A stretch of DNA of 64,000 bases, from assembly GCA_016290325.1 (NCBI GenBank), contig JAEETL010000001.1, positions 333,069 through 397,068 on the forward strand, read 5' to 3'. The position numbers were made by a program, and so were the translations under genes. The notes beneath the pieces are model-generated. The model made no database searches. It had not been told where the DNA came from and was given only the letters and a program-made list of their open reading frames with translations. Below, one piece after another: positions 45,469-56,321 of the stretch; position 1 is the stretch's first letter, and each line of letters begins with the position of its first letter. Source of the DNA: Muribaculaceae bacterium (GTDB lineage: Bacteria > Bacteroidota > Bacteroidia > Bacteroidales > Muribaculaceae).

Positions 45469-46089
45469 CTATTTGCCTTGGCGGGCACGCAGTTCCCACT
45501 CAAACTGGGGCTGTGTCTCACCTTGGATGATCACGGGCATGCCGACGTAGGCGAAATGCTTCTTCAGGGTGATGATGTCCTGGTCAAGCAGGCGGATGCA
45601 ACCCTCGCTGGCGCGACCGGGAACAGATTTCTCATTGTTGGTGCTGCCGTGGATGCCGATGCCGCTGTGACCGGGCGTTTGCAGGCGCAAGAACCAATGT
45701 CCGTAGGCCTTGATGTTGCCGCGACCGTCCTTGAAGTCATGCCTCCATGTTGAGGCGTCTTGTATCATGGTGATTTTGAAGGGTTTGCCTGCGGGGGACT
45801 CGGGCGTGCGCATGTCACCGCGTTTCATCTTGTTGCCCTTGTTCTTGCCCATGCAGCAGGGGTATTCAGCGACAAGGATAGTGTCGCCTTTCTCGTTGCG
45901 GTCATATACCCTTAGTTTCAAGTCCAGTTTCGAGATTACAATGAATGCTGTGCCCGTGGCTTTGGCGGGCAGGGGAGGCATCTGCAAGGTCTCTTGCACG
46001 GTGGAGTCGGACTCATGCGTTTGGGCGATAGTGTTACCGGTCAGCGGTGAAAGAGCCAGTGCCAGTGTGGTCAGGAGTTGGATAATCAT
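45469..46089 (-). CDS. L,D-transpeptidase (YkuD family)
   Basis: 206 aa with signal peptide (MIIQLLTTLALALSPLTGNTIA). YkuD-type catalytic domain: start ISKLDLKLRVYD, the conserved His in GIGIHGSTN near residue 140, and the nucleophile Cys in ASEGCIRLLDQD near 160 (S-x-GC-[IV]-R). Such enzymes form 3-3 crosslinks in peptidoglycan or attach proteins to it, in the periplasm. It has a full promoter on the minus strand and is convergent with the response regulator gene. Confidence 0.92.
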   Translation of the reverse strand: MIIQLLTTLALALSPLTGNTIAQTHESDSTVQETLQMPPLPAKATGTAFIVISKLDLKLRVYDRNEKGDTILVAEYPCCMGKNKGNKMKRGDMRTPESPAGKPFKITMIQDASTWRHDFKDGRGNIKAYGHWFLRLQTPGHSGIGIHGSTNNEKSVPGRASEGCIRLLDQDIITLKKHFAYVGMPVIIQGETQPQFEWELRARQGK

Positions 46090-46123
46090 AGAAATCTATT
46101 GTGATAATGTTCTTAACAGTTGG

Positions 46124-46155
46124 CAAAGGTAGTGTAAATACTACACTTGAGCAAA
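46124..46155 (-). promoter_or_regulatory. Promoter of L,D-transpeptidase gene
   Basis: Minus strand TTTG (46152-46155), 20 bases, TACCTTTG (46124-46131): full consensus. Confidence 0.8.
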
Positions 46156-46159
46156 TCAT

Positions 46160-47851
<1,692 letters not shown>

Positions 47852-47884
47852 TTCTCCTCTTGCGAGGTTTGACCAACCACTACA

Positions 47885-47927
47885 ATCGGAGCCGCTTATC
47901 CAAACAGCGGCTCCGATGTTGTTTTTT
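47885..47927 (+). terminator. Terminator of eno
   Basis: ATCGGAGCCGC (47885-47895) pairs perfectly with GCGGCTCCGAT (47907-47917), followed by GTTGTTTTTT. Confidence 0.9.
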
Positions 47928-48054
47928 CTGCATATATGGTAAAGGCGTTTTTTTCTCTTGAGGCAGATTAAACTTTTGCGGTCATTTTTTATCTGATAAC
48001 CGTAATTGAATGATTATCATGTGCTATAATGCACCAAAAAATCATCAATAAATG

Positions 48055-48083
48055 TTGTGAATTAAAAATTATGCTTACCTTTG
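48055..48083 (+). promoter_or_regulatory. Promoter of lipocalin-like gene
   Basis: TTG (48055-48057) and TACCTTTG (48076-48083), 18 bases apart. Confidence 0.6.
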
Positions 48084-48111
48084 CGGTGTTATCAAAAAAA
48101 GTAAATTCATT

Positions 48112-48630
48112 ATGAAGAAAATCTTATTCTCACTCATTGCCCTGATGACGGTCATGACCGTGCAGGCACAATCCATCTGCGGCACTTGGCGCATGATGCA
48201 ACCCGTTGTAGAAACCAGTGACGATGGCTCGTTCGAGGCCTTGACCGGTACTTACACTTTTAATGAGGACGGCACCTATTACAATGCCATCGAGCTTACC
48301 GAGGCTTCAGAACCCGCTCCGACGATGGCTCTGGAAATCGCTACGATGATTGAAATCAGAGGTACCTATACCCTTGAGGGTGACAAGCTGACTCTCACTC
48401 CCAATCTGGACACTTACAAGGCTGAAATCCTTAGCCTCTCGATGAATGGAAAGGTCGCTGACAACCCCATGATTAAGAATGAGGTCATGAACATGCTGAA
48501 CAGTGCAGACTTCAAAGCACAGTTTGGCGAGGTAGAGACCAATACCGTTAAGATCGGTGACTCATCGCTTGAGATGAATGATGGCGAAAAGACACTCAAC
48601 TTCGTTCGTTTCGCAACCATCAGCAACTAA
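48112..48630 (+). CDS. Lipocalin-like secreted protein
   Basis: 172 aa with signal peptide (MKKILFSLIALMTVMTVQA). The mature part begins with SICGTWRMMQPVVETSDDG and continues with TYTFNEDGTYYNAIEL and IRGTYTLEGDKLTLTPNL, the G-x-W...F-x-x-D/G-G-x-Y pattern of lipocalin-like/DUF barrel proteins common in Bacteroidota. Ligand and role are unknown. Monocistronic with its own promoter and a bidirectional terminator. Confidence 0.7.
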   Translation: MKKILFSLIALMTVMTVQAQSICGTWRMMQPVVETSDDGSFEALTGTYTFNEDGTYYNAIELTEASEPAPTMALEIATMIEIRGTYTLEGDKLTLTPNLDTYKAEILSLSMNGKVADNPMIKNEVMNMLNSADFKAQFGEVETNTVKIGDSSLEMNDGEKTLNFVRFATISN

Positions 48631-48648
48631 TTTCGTCACAGAATAAAT

Positions 48649-48686
48649 CAAATCCCGCAGGCCTGCAGGCTTGCGGGATTTGTTTG
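48649..48686. terminator. Bidirectional terminator
   Basis: CAAATCCCGCA (48649-48659) pairs perfectly with TGCGGGATTTG (48672-48682). It serves the convergent lipocalin-like and DUF2752 genes. Confidence 0.88.
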
Positions 48687-48700
48687 TGTCAAGGCGGTCC

Positions 48701-49093
48701 CTAAACGTGTATCAGGTTGCGGCCAATCCACCATGCGAAAAAGAGGATGACGTAGGCCTTGAGGGTGATGGGGTGGAACGCGATGCGCTTGAGCCCATCA
48801 AGACGATGCCCATAGTTATACCACGACACCAGCACGGCAATGACAGCATAGGGCACTGACAACACAAAGAAATAGTTGTAACGCAATGCTTCAAGCCAAT
48901 GCCCGTGAACCAACGCGTGCAGGGCGCGTTGTGAGCCGCATGCGGGACACTGTGTCCCTGTCAGCAGATGCCAAGGACACTGGACGGGATGCCCCTTGAT
49001 TGTCGGGTTGATGAAATAATAACTGACGCCAAGCAGTACAAGAATGACCGGAAGGGCGTATGGCATTATTCTCTCAGCCCTGTTGAGCCTCAT
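48701..49093 (-). CDS. DUF2752 membrane protein
   Basis: 130 aa. The DUF2752 core is plain: HPVQCPWHLLTGTQCPACGS, with the CPxC-type cysteines, then QRALHALVHGHWLEALRYN and two to three hydrophobic segments. Function unknown. It lies 5 bases after the CD225-like gene, with which it forms a two-gene unit. Confidence 0.88.
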   Translation of the reverse strand: MRLNRAERIMPYALPVILVLLGVSYYFINPTIKGHPVQCPWHLLTGTQCPACGSQRALHALVHGHWLEALRYNYFFVLSVPYAVIAVLVSWYNYGHRLDGLKRIAFHPITLKAYVILFFAWWIGRNLIHV

Positions 49094-49098
49094 GATAA

Positions 49099-49434
49099 TT
49101 AATTAAAAGCGCCTGATGATCCGGCTACTCCGAGCACTACAAAGAAGAGGATGTAAAGCACAACACCGACTATACCGGCGATGGCACCCCACATGGCGAA
49201 CTTCTTGGCATTGTCAGCGGCATTCTGTGCTCCGGCATAGTCACCGGCGTTGTACAGACCGTCAACCTTTGATGAATAGACGATGGACACGATGCCGAGG
49301 GGCAGGCAACAGAACAGGGTGCTGAGGATGGCCCAAACGAGATAGTTGTCGGGCTTCATGGGACGCTGTCCCTGAGCATAATTAGGCTGATAATAAGGCT
49401 GCTGTTGCTGATTTGGATATTGATTCTCGTTCAT
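49099..49434 (-). CDS. CD225/dispanin-family membrane protein
   Basis: 111 aa. A proline/glutamine-rich cytosolic N terminus (YPNQQQQPYYQPNYAQGQ) precedes the CD225 core: KPDNYLVWAILSTLFCCLPLG, IVSIVYSSKVDGLYNAGDY with A-ADNAKKFAMWG, and a second hydrophobic helix. The double Cys-Cys beside the first helix is typical of the family, which in animals includes the IFITM antiviral proteins. Bacterial function is unknown. A TACCTTTA sequence about 45 bases upstream on the minus strand is a likely -7 box. Confidence 0.88.
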   Translation of the reverse strand: MNENQYPNQQQQPYYQPNYAQGQRPMKPDNYLVWAILSTLFCCLPLGIVSIVYSSKVDGLYNAGDYAGAQNAADNAKKFAMWGAIAGIVGVVLYILFFVVLGVAGSSGAFN

Positions 49435-49575
49435 AATGGAAAAATATTATAATGTTATTAAAAGATGTATTTGTCGCATTAAAGGTACATAATTACAATT
49501 GTAGGTGACAAAATTAATAATAATTTATCGATTACCAATGATTATTATTGATTTTTTTTAAGCAGTGGGTATTAT

Positions 49576-50241
49576 TTATTGTGTGTATGGTGTTTTTGGC
49601 GTTGAAGGGAGCTTGTGGATGAGGGTGAGACCGTCGCGCAAGGGGATGATGACTTTTTCGACGCGTGTGTCCTGCTTGACGTGTTCGTTGAACTCGAGGA
49701 TGCCTCGGGTTTGGGCTTCGCGTTGGGCTTTGGAATCCACCACCTTGCCGGCCCACAAGGTGTTGTCGGCGAGGATGAATCCGCCGTCGTTCAGGTAGTC
49801 CATCACCAGGTCGTAGTACTCGACATATTGGCGCTTGTTGGCGTCGATGAACACGAGGTCATAGCGCTCACCCAGCGTGGGAACGATGTCGCGGGCATCA
49901 CCGATGTGCAGCCGCACGCGTTTGCCGTAAGACGAGAGGGTGAGATGCTCGCGGATGAAGTCTTCCTGCTCGTCGTTGATTTCGATGGTGTCCACAATGC
50001 ACCCGTCATCGGCCAGGCCCTCGGCAAGACAGAGCGCTGAGTAGCCGCTGAAGGTGCCCAATTCGAGCACGCGGCGAGGCTTGATCATGCGGGTGAGCAT
50101 CTTGATGAGCCGTCCCTGCAAGTGACCGGAGCACATGTGCCAGTAGTAGTTCTGCACATGCGTGTCGTGGTCGATGCGCGCCAGCGCCGCCGGCTCCTCA
50201 TCGATATGCCCCAAAATATATTCTTCTAACTCCTCACTCAT
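49576..50241 (-). CDS. SAM-dependent O-methyltransferase (family 3)
   Basis: 221-aa soluble class I methyltransferase of the caffeoyl-CoA/catechol O-methyltransferase type. SAM site RVLELGTFSGYSALCLAEGL near residue 67, then VDTIEINDEQEDF, the metal-binding YDLVFIDANKRQYVEYYDL block and GGFILADNTLWAGKV. Substrate unknown. It stands alone with no visible operon partner. Confidence 0.93.
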   Translation of the reverse strand: MSEELEEYILGHIDEEPAALARIDHDTHVQNYYWHMCSGHLQGRLIKMLTRMIKPRRVLELGTFSGYSALCLAEGLADDGCIVDTIEINDEQEDFIREHLTLSSYGKRVRLHIGDARDIVPTLGERYDLVFIDANKRQYVEYYDLVMDYLNDGGFILADNTLWAGKVVDSKAQREAQTRGILEFNEHVKQDTRVEKVIIPLRDGLTLIHKLPSTPKTPYTQ

Positions 50242-50303
50242 AACTGATTTGTTTTTTCTCAGACAACACGGACAACTTTAAAGACAATGAATGGACAACA
50301 TGA

Positions 50304-50744
50304 TTATAATTCTTGGAAATTCTTGATGATGTGTCCATCAACAGCGATGATGTTTTTGCTCTCCTTGTCATAGAAATAGCGCTCCACTACATCAAACTTT
50401 GGCAAAAAGTTGACCAAAATGCCACATGGCTTTTCGAGCAGGCGCATATAGTTGAACAGTTGTGCCCTGTGGTTAGGGCTCAGCTCGGGAACTGCCTTGC
50501 ACTCCACGATGACGTCCCCTTTGCAAAGGAAATCAACCCGAAAAGTTGCATTCAGCTCTATCCCTCGATAACTCGGATGGAATGACATCTCACGTTTATA
50601 GGATATTGAAACATCTTTCAGTTGCAATTCCATCGCTTCTTGATAGCAGGATTCATTTAGTCCAGGCCCCAAGAACCGATGTACATCGTGGATGGCTCCA
50701 ACGATGTCGTACATCTTCTTTTTCTCAATATCCAGATTTATCAT
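50304..50744 (-). CDS. GxxExxY protein
   Basis: 146 aa of the family named for its motif, seen here as GPGLNESCYQEAM near residue 28. A RVDFLCKGDVIVECKAV segment (D-x(n)-E-x-K) resembles a PD-(D/E)xK nuclease core. The family is widespread in Bacteroidota and has no settled function. Minus strand, upstream of the O-methyltransferase gene but 62 bases apart. Confidence 0.88.
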   Translation of the reverse strand: MINLDIEKKKMYDIVGAIHDVHRFLGPGLNESCYQEAMELQLKDVSISYKREMSFHPSYRGIELNATFRVDFLCKGDVIVECKAVPELSPNHRAQLFNYMRLLEKPCGILVNFLPKFDVVERYFYDKESKNIIAVDGHIIKNFQEL

Positions 50745-50779
50745 ATTATTGTTGTCCTTGTTGTCACATCAATGTTGTC

Positions 50780-51208
50780 TTAGTTGTCTGACGGAGGGAG
50801 GAGGGAGTGGAGGGCGAGGCGGTAGCTGTCGAGGCCGAAGCCGGCGATGATGCCCTTGCAGACGGGGGACAAAAGAGACTTGTGGCGGAAGGGTTCACGG
50901 GCGTAGATGTTGCTGATGTGGACCTCCACGACGGGGGCGGTGATGGCGGCAACGGCATCGGCGATGGCGACCGACGTGTGGGTGTAGCCGCCTGCATTGA
51001 GGATGATGCCGCAGTCGTCAAAGCCCACCTGCTGCAACCGGTCCACAATCTCGCCCTCGATGTTGCTCTGATAGACGTCGATGGTGTGCTGTGGGAATTG
51101 CTCAATCAGTTCCAGCAGATACTGGTCGAGCGAGCGGTTGCCATAGACCTCGGGCTCACGCTTGCCCACGAGGTTCAGGTTGGGGCCGTTGATGATGTGG
51201 ATAACCAT
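50780..51208 (-). CDS. aroQ: Type II 3-dehydroquinate dehydratase
   Basis: Dehydrates 3-dehydroquinate to 3-dehydroshikimate in the shikimate pathway. The frame is open back to 51403 across the next gene, but the ATG at 51208 starts the family N terminus MVIHIINGPNLNLVGKREP; 142 aa is normal. Motifs: GPNLN with catalytic Tyr in PEVYGN, NAGGYTHTSVAIADA and EVHISNIYAREPFRH. It begins 2 bases after the MaoC-like gene stop and is likely co-transcribed with it. Confidence 0.96.
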   Translation of the reverse strand: MVIHIINGPNLNLVGKREPEVYGNRSLDQYLLELIEQFPQHTIDVYQSNIEGEIVDRLQQVGFDDCGIILNAGGYTHTSVAIADAVAAITAPVVEVHISNIYAREPFRHKSLLSPVCKGIIAGFGLDSYRLALHSLLPPSDN

Positions 51209-51209
51209 C

Positions 51210-51671
51210 TTATTTCTTGAAATAGTAGAGGAACGATGCGATGCCTTGCATTGCGGGCTTGCGCTGGCCCTCGATTTCCACCTTGATGTCAATCTCGGCC
51301 TTGCAGATGCCGCGCAGGTCGGCGATGTTGTGCAGTTTTGTAACGAGGCGCACGCGGCTGCCGGTGATGACGGGTTGGCCAAAGCGCATCTTGTCCATGC
51401 CATAGTTCACCTGCATCTCCAGGTTGTTCACCTTGATAATCTGATTCCAAAGGTGGGGGATGAGCGACAAGGTCAGGTAGCCGTGGGCGATGGTGCTGTG
51501 ATAAGCGCTCTCAGCCTTGGCGCGCTCAACGTCCACATGAATCCACTGGTGGTCGAGTGTGGCGTCGGCAAACATGTTGATACGGTCCTGATCCACGGTG
51601 AGCCATTCGCTGGCTCCGAGTTCCTCGCCCAGGTGCGAGGCAAATTCTTCGTAAGAGTTGATGATAAGCAT
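51210..51671 (-). CDS. MaoC-like dehydratase (hot-dog fold)
   Basis: 153 aa of the MaoC/NodN family of (R)-specific enoyl hydratases. The catalytic signature D-x(4)-H is visible as ADATLDHQWIHVD, followed by AHGYLTLSLIPHLWNQI. It probably hydrates an enoyl-CoA or enoyl-ACP, but the substrate is not readable. It lies directly upstream of aroQ and 24 bases after the LolE-like gene. Confidence 0.9.
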   Translation of the reverse strand: MLIINSYEEFASHLGEELGASEWLTVDQDRINMFADATLDHQWIHVDVERAKAESAYHSTIAHGYLTLSLIPHLWNQIIKVNNLEMQVNYGMDKMRFGQPVITGSRVRLVTKLHNIADLRGICKAEIDIKVEIEGQRKPAMQGIASFLYYFKK

Positions 51672-51695
51672 ATTTCAGTCTTTAGTTTTTATTTC

Positions 51696-52928
51696 TTATT
51701 TCTTAGTTGATTTAAGGCGGCGCCGCATGATGAGGGCTGTGACCATGCTGGTGAGGAGGCCGACTGCAGCGACAAGTGCGAGGGTGACTAGGACGTCGGT
51801 CCACTGCACCTCGACGGGATAGGCGTTGATAATCATGTTGGCGGGGTCACCACTCAGGCGCAGCCAGCCGAATTGCTGCTGGCACAAGCACAGTACCAGG
51901 CCGATAACCACACCAGTCACGGCGCCAACCAGGGTGATGAGCCAGCCCTGCAAGACGAATATGCGCGAAATCTGACTGTCGTTAGCACCCATGGCTCGCA
52001 GTGTGGCGATGCTGTCGTCCTTCTCGATGATGAGCAACGAGAGCGTGCTGATAACGTTGAACGTGGCAATGACCAGAATGAAGGCCAACAGCAGGAACGC
52101 CATCCATTTCTCGATGTTGACGAGGCGATAGGCCTCGCGTTGCTGCATCAGTCGATTCTTGACTTGGTAACTGCCACCCAGGGCTTGAGAGATGCTTTGC
52201 ATCACCTGCTGCTCGCTGGCTCCGGGAGTCAGCTTCAATTCGATTTGTGTGGCTTCGGTCTCGTAGTCGAACAGTTCTCGCGCCACATCGAGAGGCACAT
52301 AGATGAGGTCGGCGTCGTAGCTGTTTTGTTCCAGTTGGAATATGCCCGAAACGAACAATGAGTCCTGCCGGAATGCTCCCATGGGGTTCGCGATGTTGAC
52401 ACGGCCCTGGCGTTGCGGCGCATACAGACGCACCATGCCGAGGAACTCGGGTCGCACGCACAGCCTTACGGCTGGTCCGGCACCGGCCACGGCAAATCTT
52501 GACACCTGGTCACGCAATTTCCAGATTCCATCGACGATGACCGAATCCATGTCGTTCATCGTGTTGTAGTCGTCGGGGACGCCTTTCAGGCGCACGGGCA
52601 TCTGCAGTTGTGCATACATCGCCAGTGCCTGGTCCTCGATGACAGGGATGGCGCGTTCCACACCTGGAATGGCGCTGACGACATCGATGACACTGTCGGC
52701 ATCATTCATTGTCTTGCCGACGGTGGCAGTGATGGCGATTTGCGGGTCAAGCATTGCCAACCTGCCCATGATGAGTCCGCGGAAACCGTTGAACACGCTC
52801 AACACGCAGATGAGCGCGGCAGTGGCCACCACAACGCCGCACACGGCGACAATCGAGATGATGTTCACTGCCTGATGTCCTTTCTTGGATACCAGGTAGC
52901 GCCACGCTATTTTCAACGGCAGGCTCAT
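51696..52928 (-). CDS. LolC/LolE-like ABC transporter permease
   Basis: 410-aa FtsX-type permease that extracts lipoproteins from the inner membrane toward LolA. One N-terminal membrane segment (AVNIISIVAVCGVVVATAAL), a periplasmic domain of about 220 residues, then three C-terminal segments including LLLAFILVIATFNVISTLSL and the SIATLRAMGAN coupling-helix block. No ATPase gene is adjacent; the LolD-like ATPase at 15328 is a possible partner. It follows rbfA after 14 bases. Confidence 0.9.
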   Translation of the reverse strand: MSLPLKIAWRYLVSKKGHQAVNIISIVAVCGVVVATAALICVLSVFNGFRGLIMGRLAMLDPQIAITATVGKTMNDADSVIDVVSAIPGVERAIPVIEDQALAMYAQLQMPVRLKGVPDDYNTMNDMDSVIVDGIWKLRDQVSRFAVAGAGPAVRLCVRPEFLGMVRLYAPQRQGRVNIANPMGAFRQDSLFVSGIFQLEQNSYDADLIYVPLDVARELFDYETEATQIELKLTPGASEQQVMQSISQALGGSYQVKNRLMQQREAYRLVNIEKWMAFLLLAFILVIATFNVISTLSLLIIEKDDSIATLRAMGANDSQISRIFVLQGWLITLVGAVTGVVIGLVLCLCQQQFGWLRLSGDPANMIINAYPVEVQWTDVLVTLALVAAVGLLTSMVTALIMRRRLKSTKK

Positions 52929-52942
52929 TTGCTCCTTAGTTT

Positions 52943-53311
52943 TTAGTCCTTAGTTTCAGGCTCGTCTTTGGGCTTGTCCTTGTTGAGGAGTTCGTCGATG
53001 TGGTCGATGTAGTCGAGCGAGTCGTCGATGTGGAACTTGAGCTCCGGACAGCGGCGCAACTGATAGCGCACCTGTTGGGCAAGTTGGTGGCGGACACTGC
53101 GCTCGCTGGCATTGATGTTGTCGATGATGGCCTGTGCGTTCTCGCTGGGGAAGATGCTCAGGCGCACGTTGGCCACGCTCAGGTCGGGCGACACGCGCAC
53201 ACTGCTTACCGTGACGAGCGTGCCACGGGTCTTGGCGGTCTCGCGGCGGAAGATTTCGCTCAGCTCCTTCTGCACCAGGCGGCTGATTTTCTGTTGTCTT
53301 GTAGTATCCAT
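52943..53311 (-). CDS. rbfA: Ribosome-binding factor A
   Basis: 122-aa KH-fold factor that matures the 30S subunit and 16S rRNA 5' end. Family blocks: RQQKISRLVQKELSEIFRRE, VTVSSVRVSPDLSVANVRLS, QLAQQVRYQLRRCPELKFHIDDSLDY (cited parts RCPELKFHIDDS). C-terminal tail is acidic. A -7 box TACCTTTG lies on the minus strand at 53341-53348. First gene of rbfA-lolE-like-MaoC-aroQ. Confidence 0.95.
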   Translation of the reverse strand: MDTTRQQKISRLVQKELSEIFRRETAKTRGTLVTVSSVRVSPDLSVANVRLSIFPSENAQAIIDNINASERSVRHQLAQQVRYQLRRCPELKFHIDDSLDYIDHIDELLNKDKPKDEPETKD

Positions 53312-53354
53312 TTTGTTGATTGTTATTCGTTTTGTGGCTGCAAAGGTACAACTT

Positions 53355-53400
53355 TTTCTAGAAATTCTAGAGTTTCTAGAATATCTAGATGTACTAGATT
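53355..53400. repeat. TCTAGA-rich short repeat
   Basis: Tandem, self-complementary TCTAGAA/TTCTAGA units between the M16 terminator and rbfA. Confidence 0.6.
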
Positions 53401-53410
53401 AGCCAGATAA

Positions 53411-53447
53411 AAAAAAGGAACCGGGGATGAAGGACATCCTCGGTTCC
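53411..53447 (-). terminator. Terminator of the M16 peptidase gene
   Basis: GGAACCG/CGGTTCC outer arms with GGATG/CATCC inner arms; on the minus strand the hairpin runs into a T-tract. It follows the stop codon at 53484. Confidence 0.85.
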
Positions 53448-53483
53448 GATTCTGGCGCTTGAGAGAGCGCTATTCAGTTTGGA

Positions 53484-56321
53484 TTACTCCTCGGGGAGCA
53501 TAACAACCTCAACCTTGTTGCCTGCGGCCAGGAGCTGGCGAGCAAAGGCTGCGATGGTCTCGGGGGTCTGGGCATTGACGATCTGCTCATAGTTGGTGTG
53601 ATCGTCGAGGCCGCGGCCCACATAGGACATGAGGGTTCCCAGCCAGTAGCTGTTCTCCTTCAGCTCAGTGCTATGGTCCTTGATCATAAGCTCTTTAATC
53701 TCCTTCAAGGTTGTGGCATCGATGTTCTGACAAGCGGTGATGATTTCCTCATTCATGATCTGGAGGGCAATCTCACTCATCTCGGGCTTCATCGGGCAAG
53801 AGGCTACAACAACGGTGAAGGGACGGTCGCCATTGATGGTTGAGTAACCGTAGGCGCCAGCCGAGTAAGCAGCACCGGCGTCTTCACGAATCTTCTGCAG
53901 ATAAATCTTACCCAATACCTGACCCAGCATGCTAGCCTTGATGTCGTTCTCCAAGCTGTAAGGAGTCTTGTCGTCATACCAATAAATCTGGGCATTGGCC
54001 TTGGGCGTTTCCATCTTGCGGGTGAAGTGGTTGATGGTCTGGCCTTGGGGATGCGTGTCGAAGTTCACCCAGCTGGAGAGTTTGCCTTTCTTGCCGGGCA
54101 GCGAAGCGATGTACTGCTCGATCAGGGGACGGATGACGGCCTCGTCAAAGTTGCCGACAAAGTAGAACGTGTAGTTGGCGGCATTGGCGGTACGCTCCTT
54201 GGCAATCTCGAGCACGCGGTCATAGTTCACGTTCTGCAGGTCCTCGGCGTGGAAGGGCTTGCTGCGCCAGTCATGGTTGCTCAACGTGTAGGATACTGAA
54301 TCGCTGAACACGGCCTCGGGCTGCAGACCCTGATTCTTGAGAACGGTCTCGAGTTGGCTCATCAGCTGGTTGTAGCTCTTCTCGTCTTTGCGGATATCGG
54401 TGAACTTGAGATAGGTCAGTTGGAAGAGGGTCTCCAGATCCTTGACAGTTGAGTTACCGCTCACTTCGTCATAGTACTCGTCCATGCTCAGATTAGCACT
54501 GGCCTGCTTACCGGCCAAGGCCTTCTGGAGCTCGGTGGTCGAGAAGTTGCCCAGACCACTCATCATGGTAACGTAGGTGAGCAGTTGGGTGTTAGCCCAA
54601 TCCTTTTCACCGTAGAGCGACTGCCCACCACGAGCGCGAGCGTTCATGCGGATCTCGTTCTCCTTGAAGTCGGTCTTCTTGAGGATGACGCGTGCACCAT
54701 TGCTCAACTCAAGTTCCTTGTAGTCAAACTGGCTGTTATAGGTCTCCTTTGTGATTTTACCCTTCTTGGGCAGGTCGGTGATGAGGGGCTCTTGCTTCAC
54801 GTTGTCCACAAAGGCCTCAACCTCGGCGTTCAAACCAGCATCAACGGCAGCCTTCAGGCCCTCTACAGTGGGATAAACGGCACCGTCTTTCTCCTGGTTG
54901 AAATTCATCACGACGAGGTTCTCGCCAGTGGTTGAGATCAAACTGGGCACGATTTGGTTGACAAGGTCAACGGGGATATTGGGAGCCAACATGTTCATGA
55001 TTTGGTAGAGGTCCTCGATCGAGGGCATGGGCTCGTTATCCAAGAAGTTGCGATAGTATTGCGCAGCTAAACGTGCATTGGGAATCTTGTTGCGCTCGTT
55101 GTAGCGATTCTCAAGGGTGCTGATGTACTCTTCCTTGGCACGTTCATACTCGGTAGCGGTGAATCCGTACTTCGCGGCACGCATAACCTCGGTGATGGCA
55201 GCCTGGGTAGCGGCCTCGGTCATGCCTTCCTTGGGCATGATGGCCAGCGTGAAGGCATCCTTGGTGTTTGCCATGCCCAGATATGAGGCGTCGTAAGCAT
55301 AGGCCTGGAGGAAAGGACAGTCAGGTTCTTGAGACTTTTCATTCAGTCGCTCATTGAGCATGCTGCTCATCATCTGCTTGCCATAGCTGATGAGAATGTA
55401 GGTCATGTCACCCTTAATTTCCTTGGGCATTGCCTCGTGCTTGAACATCACAGTCACAAGCGAGTACTGCTGTTCTTTGTCCTTATCCACCACGATGATG
55501 GGCTGCTCGTTGTCGGGCACGGGCTCGTCAACGACCTGAGCGGCACTGGCGTCAGGAGCGGGCAGGTCCTTGAAGAGCTCCTTAATCTGTGCTTCGATGT
55601 GATCAACGTCCACATCACCCACGATAACCAGAGCCTGGTTGTCGGGACGATACCACTTGTGGTAGTAGTCGCGCAGCTCCTGATACTTGAAGTTGTCCAC
55701 AACCTCCATCAGACCGATGGGCATGCGGCGGCCAAACTTCGAGTCGGGGAACAGCGTCTCGAGCTGGTTCTCGAGCATGCGCTGCTGGGCGCTGCGGCGC
55801 AGGCGCCACTCCTCGTGAATCACACCGCGCTCCTTGTCGATTTCCTCGTCGGTGAGCAACAGGCCGTTGCTCCAGTCCTTGAGGATGAGCAGACAGGAGT
55901 CGATAGCGCTCTGGCGGGTGCTGGGCACGTCGTTGATGTTATAGACGGTCTCGGCAATGCTGGTATAAGCGTTCAAGTCCTTACCGAAAGCCACACCCAG
56001 TGAGCGGGTATAGTCGATGATGCTATTGCCCTCGCCGTTGAAGTGCTCACTGCCGTTGAAGGCCATGTGCTCCAGGAAGTGGGCGAGACCACGCTGGCTC
56101 TCCTCCTCCTGGATGGAGCCCACGCGCTGGGCGATGTAGAAGTTCACACGGTGCTCGGGATAGTCGTTGTGACGGATGTAGTAGGTCAACCCGCAGTCCA
56201 ACTTGCCGATGCGCACATCCGGATCAGTGGGGATGGGCCCCATCTGCTGAGCCTTGGTAACATTCACGCTGAATGCCATGATCATCATGAACATTACAGC
56301 AAAGATTTTCTTCATCTTCAT
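53484..56321 (-). CDS. M16-family zinc metallopeptidase (pitrilysin-like)
   Basis: 945 aa from the ATG at 56321 (MKMKKIFAVMFMMIMAFSVNV, signal peptide); the upstream Met at 56357 is not signal-like. Two M16 halves: the N-terminal one carries the inverted zinc motif HFLEH in GLAHFLEHMAFNGS with the distal Glu in ERGVIHEEWRLR; the C-terminal half lacks it, as usual. It is exported and probably periplasmic. Members of this size degrade peptides. A minus-strand TAACTTTG at 56433-56440 is the likely -7 box. Confidence 0.92.
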   Translation of the reverse strand: MKMKKIFAVMFMMIMAFSVNVTKAQQMGPIPTDPDVRIGKLDCGLTYYIRHNDYPEHRVNFYIAQRVGSIQEEESQRGLAHFLEHMAFNGSEHFNGEGNSIIDYTRSLGVAFGKDLNAYTSIAETVYNINDVPSTRQSAIDSCLLILKDWSNGLLLTDEEIDKERGVIHEEWRLRRSAQQRMLENQLETLFPDSKFGRRMPIGLMEVVDNFKYQELRDYYHKWYRPDNQALVIVGDVDVDHIEAQIKELFKDLPAPDASAAQVVDEPVPDNEQPIIVVDKDKEQQYSLVTVMFKHEAMPKEIKGDMTYILISYGKQMMSSMLNERLNEKSQEPDCPFLQAYAYDASYLGMANTKDAFTLAIMPKEGMTEAATQAAITEVMRAAKYGFTATEYERAKEEYISTLENRYNERNKIPNARLAAQYYRNFLDNEPMPSIEDLYQIMNMLAPNIPVDLVNQIVPSLISTTGENLVVMNFNQEKDGAVYPTVEGLKAAVDAGLNAEVEAFVDNVKQEPLITDLPKKGKITKETYNSQFDYKELELSNGARVILKKTDFKENEIRMNARARGGQSLYGEKDWANTQLLTYVTMMSGLGNFSTTELQKALAGKQASANLSMDEYYDEVSGNSTVKDLETLFQLTYLKFTDIRKDEKSYNQLMSQLETVLKNQGLQPEAVFSDSVSYTLSNHDWRSKPFHAEDLQNVNYDRVLEIAKERTANAANYTFYFVGNFDEAVIRPLIEQYIASLPGKKGKLSSWVNFDTHPQGQTINHFTRKMETPKANAQIYWYDDKTPYSLENDIKASMLGQVLGKIYLQKIREDAGAAYSAGAYGYSTINGDRPFTVVVASCPMKPEMSEIALQIMNEEIITACQNIDATTLKEIKELMIKDHSTELKENSYWLGTLMSYVGRGLDDHTNYEQIVNAQTPETIAAFARQLLAAGNKVEVVMLPEE

